The position numbers were made by a program, and so were the translations under genes. 64,000 nucleotides of DNA from Stutzerimonas decontaminans. Lineage in GTDB: Bacteria > Pseudomonadota > Gammaproteobacteria > Pseudomonadales > Pseudomonadaceae. A model generated the notes under the pieces. It was given only the letters and a program-made list of their open reading frames with translations. It did no database searches and was not told where the DNA came from. Below, in pieces: positions 38,529 through 45,361 of this stretch. Position 1 is the stretch's first letter, and each line of letters starts with the position of its first letter. The stretch spans positions 1,984,001 to 2,048,000 of the forward strand of contig NZ_CP007509.1 of assembly GCF_000661915.1 (NCBI RefSeq). The letters run 5' to 3'.

Positions 38529-39163
38529 GCCGCCCACCCGAGCAGTTCGTCGACCAGCGAGCTGATCTCACGGGCCGCTGCGCCGTCGGGGATGAGTTCG
38601 TGCACCAGGCGGCCGGCTGCCGCACTGTCGGCAAATACGATTCGCTGGCGCACTTCGGCGCGAAGCGCCGGTAGCGGCTGGTCGGCCAGTGCCTCCCTGG
38701 CCTCGCGCCCGATCACCGTGGTGCTGACACGCCTGTTGATTGCGAACGCCGCGCGCAGCGCGGGACGAAAGACCTGTGCCTCGCGGATCAGGTCGACCAT
38801 CTCGGCGCTGGCCCAGAAGTCGAAGGGGCTGGGCTGGACCGGTACCAGTACCCGGTCGGCTGCCATCAACGTCGATCGGGCCAGGGCAGCGATGCGCGGT
38901 GGGCCGTCGATGATCAGGTGGTCGGCACGTCTGGCCAGCTCAGGCGCCTCCTGATGGAGTGTCTCGCGTGGCAGGCCCACCGCTCCGAACAGCCTCGCCA
39001 GGCCCTGCTGGGCACGCCGTTGCACCCAGTCCAGCGCAGAGCCTTGCGGGTCGGCATCGAGCAGGATTACGGTCTTGCCGCGTCGTGCCAGCTCGCCGGC
39101 GATATGGGTGGCCAGGGTGGTCTTGCCGACCCCGCCCTTCTGGTTGAGCAGGGCGAGGATCAT
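38525..39163 (-). CDS. parA: ParA-family partition ATPase
   Basis: The 212-residue product has the deviant Walker A motif NQKGGVGKTTLATHIAG at the very N-terminus, LLDADPQGSALDW (Walker A') and HLIIDGPPRIA (Walker B). The absence of an N-terminal HTH makes it a small type Ib ParA that relies on a partner for DNA binding and repression. It sits between the iteron region and the ribbon-helix-helix gene and should stabilise an excised or plasmid form of the element. Confidence 0.9.
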   Translation of the reverse strand: MILALLNQKGGVGKTTLATHIAGELARRGKTVILLDADPQGSALDWVQRRAQQGLARLFGAVGLPRETLHQEAPELARRADHLIIDGPPRIAALARSTLMAADRVLVPVQPSPFDFWASAEMVDLIREAQVFRPALRAAFAINRRVSTTVIGREAREALADQPLPALRAEVRQRIVFADSAAAGRLVHELIPDGAAAREISSLVDELLGWAA

Positions 39164-39304
39164 GACCCGGCCTCCACGTGTGCGTGCCAACCGGCGCGGA
39201 TGATCCGGGTAGCCTCGATCCCACAACAACAAGTTAGAGATTCTGTGTTAGTTAAGTTAAGGCACGCCGCAGGCCGCGCGTTTGCTGGTTTGCATCCAAT
39301 TCGG

Positions 39305-39368
39305 TGCGCCTGATAGCACGATAGGCCTGCGCCTGATGGCACGAGTGTATTTGCGCCTGATAGCACGA
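39305..39368. other. Replication origin with three iterons (oriV)
   Basis: Three direct copies of TGCGCCTGATRGCACGA start at 39305, 39328 and 39352, i.e. 23-24 bases apart (about two helical turns). An AT-rich stretch lies to the left (39225-39262) and repA ends 39 bases to the right. The array, flanked by repA and parA, is typical of a Rep-controlled origin. Confidence 0.8.
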
Positions 39369-39407
39369 CGGGTTTCACAGCTTGTCCCCGGCTTATCCCC
39401 GTGCCGC

Positions 39408-40232
39408 CTACGGCACGGGCCTGAACGCCAGCAGCTCGGTGGAAGGGTCCATCCGCACGATGTCCAGCTGGTAGCCGGGCAGGGACTGGCGGGCGACCAG
39501 TGCACGAAGATCGAGGGCAAAGTCCGAGTAGCGGGCAGCACTGCCAGACTTTCGGTGCAGGTGCCTGAAGTCGAATTGCCAACCCTCCGGCTGGTGCCCG
39601 CCGTGCTTGCGCACGAGGCGATAGAGCCAGCGCTCGATCCCGCCGGTCAGCCGGAAATACGCCCGGTCGATGGTCAAGACGAGGGCGCGATCCAGCACGC
39701 CGGCATAGAACCAGTCCGGCAGGATCAACTCGATACCCAGGGGCTTGCCATCGGCATTGGCCAGCTCCTTCCACTCGTTGATCCATGAAAAGCGATGCAG
39801 CCGGCGTCCGGAGGTCTCGCGTATCGACGTCGCAACGCTCGTGGTCTGTAGCCGATCCAGGGCAGCCTTCAGCCGCAGATAGTCGCGCCGGGAGGTGCCA
39901 CGCCCGATGAAGCGCAGGATCTCGTAGGGCGTCGCCCTGATCAGGCGGGACGTCGCAATTCCCGCATCGCGCGCCTCGACAATCTGGCTGGCGGCCCAGA
40001 TCAGGATATCCGCATCCCATATCGTCGCGATGCCATGCTCGTGCGTGCCTTCCACGCGTACCGTCACGCTCCCGGAGCGAAAGTCGATCGGCACCGTGCG
40101 ACGCGATTTGCCGAGCGAGAAGAAGGGGTGCGCCATCAGGTCCTGGGCATCGCGCGGGGCCATGTCGCCGGGCAGGGCACGAAACGGGGCTAGCGGCCGT
40201 TCCTGGGCAGGCGGCTCGGAACGTCCGCTCAT
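39408..40232 (-). CDS. repA: RepA/TrfA-like replication initiator
   Basis: The 274-residue product fits the plasmid replication-initiator family found in Tn4371-type ICEs and broad-host plasmids: DFRSGSVTVRVEG, IATIWDADILIWAASQIVEA, RATPYEILRFIGRGTSRRDY and RLTGGIERWLYRLVRKH. It has two winged-helix-like regions and should bind the three iterons lying 39 bases beyond its 3' end. The ATG at 40232 is taken; a TTG at 40250 overlaps the preceding HTH gene stop and is also possible. It appears full-length. Confidence 0.85.
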   Translation of the reverse strand: MSGRSEPPAQERPLAPFRALPGDMAPRDAQDLMAHPFFSLGKSRRTVPIDFRSGSVTVRVEGTHEHGIATIWDADILIWAASQIVEARDAGIATSRLIRATPYEILRFIGRGTSRRDYLRLKAALDRLQTTSVATSIRETSGRRLHRFSWINEWKELANADGKPLGIELILPDWFYAGVLDRALVLTIDRAYFRLTGGIERWLYRLVRKHGGHQPEGWQFDFRHLHRKSGSAARYSDFALDLRALVARQSLPGYQLDIVRMDPSTELLAFRPVP

Positions 40233-40246
40233 CGGTATCGAGCGTC

Positions 40247-40585
40247 TCAACGTTCATGGCGCGCACCTCCGCAGTGATGCTGCAGATATTCGGGGTCGAA
40301 GGTGGTCTCGAAGCTGCGCACGTCGGCCCATGCCTGCAGATCGGCCAGGGCATACATGACGCGCCGGCCAAACTTGCGAAAGCGCGGCCCACCCCCGATG
40401 ACACGCTGCTTTTCCAGGGTGCGTGGTGAAAGCCGAAGGAAGACCGCGGCCTCAGCATTGTTGAGGTAGGTCGGGTGATCCGGCGCCGAAGCCCTGGGCA
40501 ATCTTGGCGCGACCGGTTGGCCAGGCAGGGTTTGCCGGTCATGGTCGGTAGAAGAGGGCGCAGCGTGGTGAGGTTGGAGGGACAT
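40247..40585 (-). CDS. Helix-turn-helix (MerR/AlpA-like) protein
   Basis: The 112-residue product contains a helix-turn-helix of the excisionase/AlpA type: YLNNAEAAVFLRLSPRTLEK followed by GPRFRKFGRRVMYALADLQAW. The first 35 residues are low-complexity. It is directly upstream of repA with a near-overlap, the place where Tn4371-like ICEs carry a small DNA-binding regulator. It may control repA or excision. The start follows GGAGACC-type sequence on the minus strand. Confidence 0.8.
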   Translation of the reverse strand: MSLQPHHAAPSSTDHDRQTLPGQPVAPRLPRASAPDHPTYLNNAEAAVFLRLSPRTLEKQRVIGGGPRFRKFGRRVMYALADLQAWADVRSFETTFDPEYLQHHCGGARHER

Positions 40586-40808
40586 GGGCAGGTCTCCTGT
40601 AAATGGAGGCCTACCCTGTGCCGATCAGCCCGTGCCGATCATGCCGGACTGGGTCTCGGACCAGACGGCAACGCGGCACAAAACCAATTGCAGCGTGCCT
40701 GGTCCGATTGCTGCGTCACAACGCCAACCGGGCAGACATGGTGATCGACGTTGCCCGCATGTCCTGCAAGCGGGTGCGACGCATGCACTTTTAACAGAAG
40801 CGAAATTG

Positions 40809-40842
40809 CGCATTTCAGTAGAACTGCAATTACTGAAATGCG
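40809..40842. repeat. Perfect 12-bp inverted repeat
   Basis: Arms CGCATTTCAGTA and TACTGAAATGCG are separated by 10 bases. The repeat lies in the 451-base gap between the divergent HTH and mvaT genes. It could be an operator, a bidirectional terminator without a T-tract, or a mobilisation hairpin. Two GTGCCGATCA repeats at about 40618-40640 are the only other feature seen in the gap. Confidence 0.6.
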
Positions 40843-41036
40843 TATACACACAAAGCCGCAAATGTGCGTTCGCGTACTGTGCTGCTAATAGTAAATACGC
40901 CTTTACGTTTTCGTCTTAATACGGGGCGGAAGTTGATTTACCGTGGCGTCTTCTGGTTATCCACTAGTGGCCGTGTTAGTTTGCCCGCGGTATATCGCCA
41001 GGCCAATTATGTTTTATGGCTTTGAAGAGGAAAATG

Positions 41037-41387
41037 ATGAGCAAGATCGCCGAGTACAAACGCCTTGAAGCCCAACTTGCCGAGCAACTCGCGGCGCTGG
41101 ACAAGCTCAAGACCGATGGCCAACTGAAACGGGAAATGGAGTTTGAAGACAAGCTCAAGGCCCTGATCAACGAGTACGGTTTCAATGCCCGCACCGTCCT
41201 CGATATCCTCGACCCGGCGTCGGCCGGGGATGTAGCGCCCGCCGGCCGCCGTCGCGCCCGTGAAATTAAGAGGTATACCAACCCGCACACCGGTGAGGTG
41301 GTCAAAACCAAGGGTGGTAACCATAGGGTCCTCAGCGCCTGGAAAAAACAGTACGGCGCCGAGGCGGTGAAGTCCTGGGTCGCCTGA
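41037..41387 (+). CDS. MvaT-family H-NS-like nucleoid protein
   Basis: The 116-residue product has the MvaT layout. An N-terminal coiled coil comes first (IAEYKRLEAQLAEQLAALDK), then a linker, then a C-terminal DNA-binding domain with RYTNPHTGEVVKTKGGNH and LSAWKKQYG. MvaT proteins silence AT-rich foreign DNA in Pseudomonas. Copies on plasmids and ICEs (such as Pmr of pCAR1) blunt the cost of carriage. GAAGAGG sits 8 bases before the chosen ATG, which is the second of two adjacent in-frame ATGs. Confidence 0.9.
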   Translation: MSKIAEYKRLEAQLAEQLAALDKLKTDGQLKREMEFEDKLKALINEYGFNARTVLDILDPASAGDVAPAGRRRAREIKRYTNPHTGEVVKTKGGNHRVLSAWKKQYGAEAVKSWVA

Positions 41388-41400
41388 ACGAAAGTTTCCG

Positions 41401-42078
41401 CTAGTTTGCCAACAGTTGCTCCAGGCGCAGACCAACTTGCTTGGCCTGCGCTGCCATGTCGGCGATATACTCGATCAGCTTATCGAGTGTTATCAGTTCA
41501 GCCGCCGGCAATTGGTCCTTCATTCCAAGCAACTTGATGGTTGCCTCGTCCCGACGCTGTCGCGACGAGTACTCGATGTTGATTAGCTCATTGATCATCG
41601 CCTGCACCAGGACGGCCTCGTGGCCGCGGAAACGACTTTCGAGCAACTCGTCGAGCTTTTCCACGACAGCCATGACGTGCGCGACCGTATCGACCGCCCG
41701 CAGCAGATGGATCCTGATTTCATCCTGCATCGCCGGATGAAAGCGCATCCTGCCCAACGCGACGAGACGGGCGAATTCACTGGCGCCGTGGGCCAGGCTG
41801 TTCTGCGCCCGCAGCAGATCGAGCACATCGCTGCGCGGGATTGGCATGAAAAGCGTGCTCGGCAAGTGCAGGCAGACATCCCGCGACACCCGCTCGCTTT
41901 CCTGGCTGAGTTCCCGGACCTGCTGCTCGATCAGCTGTACGCGCTGCCAGTCCTCGTCGAGGGCGCTGCGCAGCAGGGGAAGCAGCAACTGGACCGCACC
42001 ATGCACTTGCTCAAATTGGCAGCGCAACTGCTTGAACGGGGAGCGGGCTACCAGACCGCACAGGGCTTTCTCGGGCAT
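41401..42078 (-). CDS. DUF47/PhoU-like protein
   Basis: The 225-residue, mostly helical product fits the DUF47 (TIGR00153, YkaA) family. LVARSPFKQLRCQFEQVHGAV lies near the N-terminus, IPRSDVLDLLRAQNSLAHGASEFA in the middle, and a C-terminal LITLDKLIEYIADMAAQA. Such proteins accompany low-affinity Pit phosphate carriers and may gate them, but no pit gene is nearby. It is convergent with mvaT, 13 bases apart. The start at MPEKALCG was taken because the longer frame lacks family similarity. Why a mobile element carries it is unclear. Confidence 0.75.
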   Translation of the reverse strand: MPEKALCGLVARSPFKQLRCQFEQVHGAVQLLLPLLRSALDEDWQRVQLIEQQVRELSQESERVSRDVCLHLPSTLFMPIPRSDVLDLLRAQNSLAHGASEFARLVALGRMRFHPAMQDEIRIHLLRAVDTVAHVMAVVEKLDELLESRFRGHEAVLVQAMINELINIEYSSRQRRDEATIKLLGMKDQLPAAELITLDKLIEYIADMAAQAKQVGLRLEQLLAN

Positions 42079-42219
42079 GTCGCTGGCCTCGGTGATTGGC
42101 GATGGCGATGTATTGAAGGCCGTGGCGCATTGCAATTGGATGACACCGCCACCGGGTGTGCGAGGCGGCGGCGCTCAGGGGACAGGTTGCGGACCTCGTA
42201 AGCGTCCACAGGTGACCCG

Positions 42220-42732
42220 CTAGTTGGCGTGGAAAACGTGCACCTGCTCGAAGCCCGTTTCGATGGTGAACACGTCGCCGCCGTATTCCATGTCGCGCGC
42301 TATGGCCTGGTAGTCGATATACGGCGCGAGGTGCTCAGGGATATCGGTTGTTTGCTCGGTCACGTCCTGGGCGTAGTCAGCGAGGGAGGTATAGCAGCCG
42401 CAGTAGTTTTCTTCGATGGCAACGCGTGCTGGTTCCACCTCGCCAAAGTAGGCCAGCAGAGCGCCGGCTAGCTCGGGATGCGCTTCGATCAGGCAGGCAA
42501 TCTCGTGTATGGCCTGGAGCGACTCGTATTCCCCCGGGCGGTAACCGTCGAAACCCTCATGGTCGTGAATCGCGTATTCCTCAGCGCCAGGGACCGGGGA
42601 TGCTCGGAGCATCGACTCGATCTGCTTCTGAATCTCATGCAGGGGTTGGGTCGCCTCAACCCACACGCCGTGTAGATGCCCGGCATTGTAGGCAGCGAGA
42701 TCGGCAAGGTAGATCCGGATGGGCTTGCTCAT
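42220..42732 (-). CDS. ardA: ArdA antirestriction protein
   Basis: The 170-residue acidic product matches ArdA: IRIYLADLAAYNAGHLHGVW at the N-terminus, EYAIHDHEGFDGYRPGEYES, EENYCGCYTSLADYAQDV and a C-terminal EYGGDVFTIE. ArdA mimics B-form DNA and inhibits type I restriction enzymes, protecting incoming DNA during conjugation. Full length. The start at MSKPIRI was chosen because family members start there. The 273-base gap upstream (42733-43005) shows no gene. Confidence 0.92.
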   Translation of the reverse strand: MSKPIRIYLADLAAYNAGHLHGVWVEATQPLHEIQKQIESMLRASPVPGAEEYAIHDHEGFDGYRPGEYESLQAIHEIACLIEAHPELAGALLAYFGEVEPARVAIEENYCGCYTSLADYAQDVTEQTTDIPEHLAPYIDYQAIARDMEYGGDVFTIETGFEQVHVFHAN

Positions 42733-43005
42733 GCTTGCGCTCCTTGTCTGGAAGGTTCTGCGCGTTTCGCCGCGCATGAACCCCTGCCGACTAGGGCGAC
42801 TAAGGCCGTCGTGAAAAAATCAGGAAAAATCGCGGAGGCTCCGCCCAGCGCAGCGGCCGGGTGGAAACCGTCTATTTATCTTGATTTTGAGGGGGCAAGA
42901 ACCCCTGCCTTTGGCGTTTGAACTCTGCCCTCAATGCTCCCGCGTACGCCTTCACAGTTGCAGTCACCATTTGAGCGTCAACCGCCTTGCTCGGTCGCCG
43001 ATGGG

Positions 43006-43146
43006 CTACTGCCGCACGGGCATGAGCAAACTGATCGCCGCCTGCGCCCGGGCGCTTTCGTGATAGCGAAATAGATAGTCGCCACCACTGCTAAGGATCC
43101 TCCCGCTGCCGCCTTCTGGCGTCGACACTTGAAGCACGGCTGTCAT
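43006..43146 (-). pseudogene. hipA: Truncated HipA N-terminus
   Basis: The 46-residue frame begins at an ATG overlapping the HipB stop (TGATG) and reads MTAVLQV, GGDYLFRYHE, ISLLMPVRQ. This is the start of HipA-family kinases (strand pattern plus SLxMPVR) before an early stop. HipA proteins are about 430 residues and their kinase core is absent. The remaining sequence toward ardA shows no HipA continuation, so the gene is cut short by deletion. Confidence 0.75.
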
Positions 43147-43415
43147 CAATCAAACACTCCCTGGATTTCATCGAGTGTGGGCATCGCGGCCGGCGTTACC
43201 GCGAACTCGCAATCCAACGCGCCCAGCACCCGCGCATAAGCCGCGATGCCAACCGACAAGTCGCCTCTCTCGACGGCGATAACCTTCTGGCGGGTGATGC
43301 CCGCCAAGGAGGCAAGCTTCGCCTGGGTCAGGCCGAGGTTCAGTCGACGCTGCCTGACCTGCTGGCCAAGGCGAGCTGTAATGAAGGCATGGTCCATGTC
43401 TTGTTTGCGTAACAT
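43146..43415 (-). CDS. hipB: HipB-like Xre antitoxin
   Basis: The 89-residue product is a single Xre helix-turn-helix (RLGQQVRQRRLNLGLTQAKL, TRQKVIAVERGDLSVGI) with a HipB-type C-terminal tail (YARVLGALDCEFAVTP). It normally represses the hipBA promoter and restrains HipA. Here its partner is truncated, so it survives as an orphan repressor. The start is ambiguous between 43415 and 43397. A 26-bp near-palindrome and a related site lie 135-195 bases upstream. Confidence 0.8.
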   Translation of the reverse strand: MLRKQDMDHAFITARLGQQVRQRRLNLGLTQAKLASLAGITRQKVIAVERGDLSVGIAAYARVLGALDCEFAVTPAAMPTLDEIQGVFD

Positions 43416-43547
43416 ACAAAGAGAGATGTAACGTATACGGAACAATTCAAAAGAGCAACTCATAACTCCTGCATGAACGTTGCGCGACGGCGTAGACCGA
43501 CCGCAGGAGGCGCTCGGAGCCGCTGGGACCCTAGAGACAACACCTGC

Positions 43548-43609
43548 TTTTTGTGGCCCACGGGCTACAAAAATGGACAGGGCGGCGCACTTTGTGTCCC
43601 GCGGGCTAC
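43548..43609. promoter_or_regulatory. Paired palindromic sites upstream of hipB
   Basis: A 26-bp near-palindrome (43548-43573, arms match at 11 of 13) contains TTTGTGGCCCACGGGCTAC. A close copy, TTTGTGTCCCGCGGGCTAC, lies at 43591-43609 (17 of 19 identical). Spacing is 41 bases. The gap 43416-43771 shows no convincing gene. Confidence 0.5.
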
Positions 43610-43771
43610 GCGTCAGCAACCTTCAAGAAATTGCACGACACCCTGTCTTTCGTTCTCGACCACGGGTAAGGCGGACTGTGAACGGCTGCCTAAACCTGGG
43701 AACTCGATTCAGATTCCGTCGCGCGATGCGCTACTGTCGAACTCGACGGATGACCCAAGCAAGGAGCGCAT

Positions 43772-44020
43772 ATGGGCAGGTTGGTATTGAGCAGGCGAGC
43801 CGATGAGCAGATAAGGCTGACGTTGAAGCCCGGGGCATCGATCGACGACTTTCTGGATGAGCTGGAGCAGGTCGGCATCTGGATTACCGTCGTCCAGACT
43901 GATGGAGGCCGGGCCCGCCTGGCCATCGAGGCGCCCGAGCAACTGCTGGTCCTGCGCGACGAGCTGATTCCGAGCCGCGAGTCGTTCGTGAAACTCACGG
44001 CTGGATTCGAGCGTTCCTAG
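43772..44020 (+). CDS. CsrA-family RNA-binding protein of the RsmN/RsmF type
   Basis: The 82-residue product keeps the CsrA ends: LVLSRRADEQIRLTL at the N-terminus and GGRARLAIEAPEQLLVLRDEL at the C-terminus. Between them is a ~17-residue helical insert (GASIDDFLDELEQVG). That rearranged layout is the one of Pseudomonas RsmN/RsmF. CsrA proteins bind GGA motifs in mRNA leaders. AAGGAG precedes the ATG at good distance. The next gene starts on the base after its stop. A CsrA-type regulator on a mobile element suggests the element influences host post-transcriptional control. Confidence 0.82.
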   Translation: MGRLVLSRRADEQIRLTLKPGASIDDFLDELEQVGIWITVVQTDGGRARLAIEAPEQLLVLRDELIPSRESFVKLTAGFERS

Positions 44021-44503
44021 ATGCCTGCCAAAACCATCACCGCTGGGCTGACCATCGTCGTCTTCGGGCTGCTGGGCGGCAACGCCTGGTCCGACTCGCT
44101 GGCCTCATTCGGCCTGCGCACGAAGGATAAGAATCCCTGTCGCTTGACCGACGGCAGAGGCTTCGAGGCGCCGACCATCGTCCTGATGACAGGCGCCTAC
44201 GACAAGCTGTCCAAGGATAAGGTCGCCGTGCTTAAAGTCATCGATACGGCCATCAACGCCGGCTGCGACATCGACGAGCCCGATGAGTTGGGCTTTTCGC
44301 CCTTGAACGCCGCGATCCTCTACAACGAGCCCGCTCTGGTCGAGCACTTCCTGCAGGCCGGCGCTGATCCCTACAGGAGGATCGTCAGCTCAAGGGCGAG
44401 CATCGACGGCCTGGATGCGTTCGAGTTCCTTCATTTGCTCATGAACAAGGTGCCCAACCAGGACCGTACTCCACTTCGCGCGGTTCTAGAACGGTACCAG
44501 TAG
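44021..44503 (+). CDS. Secreted ankyrin-repeat protein
   Basis: The 160-residue product has a signal peptide (MPAKTITAGLTIVVFGLLGG) and about two ankyrin repeats (DELGFSPLNAAILYNEPALVE, HFLQAGADPYRRIV). No catalytic motif was seen. It starts immediately after the RsmN-like stop (TAGATG), so the two are co-transcribed. Ankyrin proteins of this size in the periplasm sometimes act as immunity or chaperone partners, but no toxin gene adjoins it. Function unknown. Confidence 0.75.
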   Translation: MPAKTITAGLTIVVFGLLGGNAWSDSLASFGLRTKDKNPCRLTDGRGFEAPTIVLMTGAYDKLSKDKVAVLKVIDTAINAGCDIDEPDELGFSPLNAAILYNEPALVEHFLQAGADPYRRIVSSRASIDGLDAFEFLHLLMNKVPNQDRTPLRAVLERYQ

Positions 44504-44579
44504 CGCGCCGCGCTGCGGGTCTGCAGAACGCTGATCGCGACCAACAAGCGTGATGGATCGCCGTGGCTGGCCGACCGGC

Positions 44580-45275
44580 TTAGTAGGTCGACCAGGCAAT
44601 CGGCTCGATCAGATGAGGACCCTCGTTTCGCGGGTTGCCGACGTCTCGCCCCACCGGATGCCAGACGAAGGCATCGACAGCAATCGCATGGGCCTGAAGC
44701 AGTTCATCGGCGTCGCCGGGGCCGATGTCCGAAAGCCACGCACGCGCATCCAGTGCGTTGAGTACGACGGGGCGCCGGTCGTGAATGTCGAGCATTCCGC
44801 CTCGCGAGTCTGCCGTGATGATCCGGAAGCCGTCGTCTGCGCGGGGCTCGCTTGCTGCGGCAGAGAACTGACCGATCGCGGGAATGAACAGCGGTTCGTT
44901 GTCGCGCCGGCGAATGTAATAGGCTTGCTTGGTCTTCTGACCCTCTACCGAGCACCACTCATACCAGCCGTCGGCACATAGCAGCGCTCGGTTCGGCCAG
45001 ACCTGCCGGAAGTACGCGCTATGCGCGACCTTCTCGCGGGTCGCATTGATGTCGCTGCGCACGGGGGCCTGCGCCCAGCTGGGCGTCCAGCCCCACCGTT
45101 CAGGGTTCCATACCAGACCCGCGCCAACACGCCTGAGCAGGTCCACACGCGAGTGCGGCGCGACGTTGTAGCGGCCAATCTCCTCGGTGGGCGCACGCCC
45201 GAACAGGGTTGCCTGGACCCCGAGCGATGCCAGGTACTTCTCGGCCGCACGATGCTGGGCCAGTCGTCCGCACAT
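44580..45275 (-). CDS. yedK: SRAP-domain protein (YedK/HMCES)
   Basis: The 231-residue product begins MCGRLAQ, with Cys2 as the catalytic residue that forms a thiazolidine crosslink to abasic sites in single-stranded DNA. Other family landmarks are [30 protein letters not shown] and the active-site His in [10 protein letters not shown]. It shares a LexA box with the divergent dnaE2 gene and should be SOS-induced. On mobile elements SRAP proteins may protect single-stranded DNA during transfer. Confidence 0.92.
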   Translation of the reverse strand: MCGRLAQHRAAEKYLASLGVQATLFGRAPTEEIGRYNVAPHSRVDLLRRVGAGLVWNPERWGWTPSWAQAPVRSDINATREKVAHSAYFRQVWPNRALLCADGWYEWCSVEGQKTKQAYYIRRRDNEPLFIPAIGQFSAAASEPRADDGFRIITADSRGGMLDIHDRRPVVLNALDARAWLSDIGPGDADELLQAHAIAVDAFVWHPVGRDVGNPRNEGPHLIEPIAWSTY

Positions 45276-45330
45276 TGATCCTTCCTCCTGTCGCTTCTCG
45301 ATTGACGCGTTTGGACTCGCTCAAAATATA

Positions 45331-45346
45331 CTGTATGCATATACAG
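45331..45346. promoter_or_regulatory. LexA (SOS) box between yedK and dnaE2
   Basis: CTGTATGCATATACAG has the CTGT-N8-ACAG form with a near-perfect palindrome. It lies 55 bases before the yedK ATG and 15 bases before the dnaE2 ATG, so it can serve both. Confidence 0.9.
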
Positions 45347-45361
45347 TTTTGTGATTTCTCC

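Noticed and set aside
39160..40542. Minus-strand open frame of 460 codons over repA
   Set aside because: It is another frame of the repA/HTH region without family motifs, while repA and the HTH gene read cleanly.
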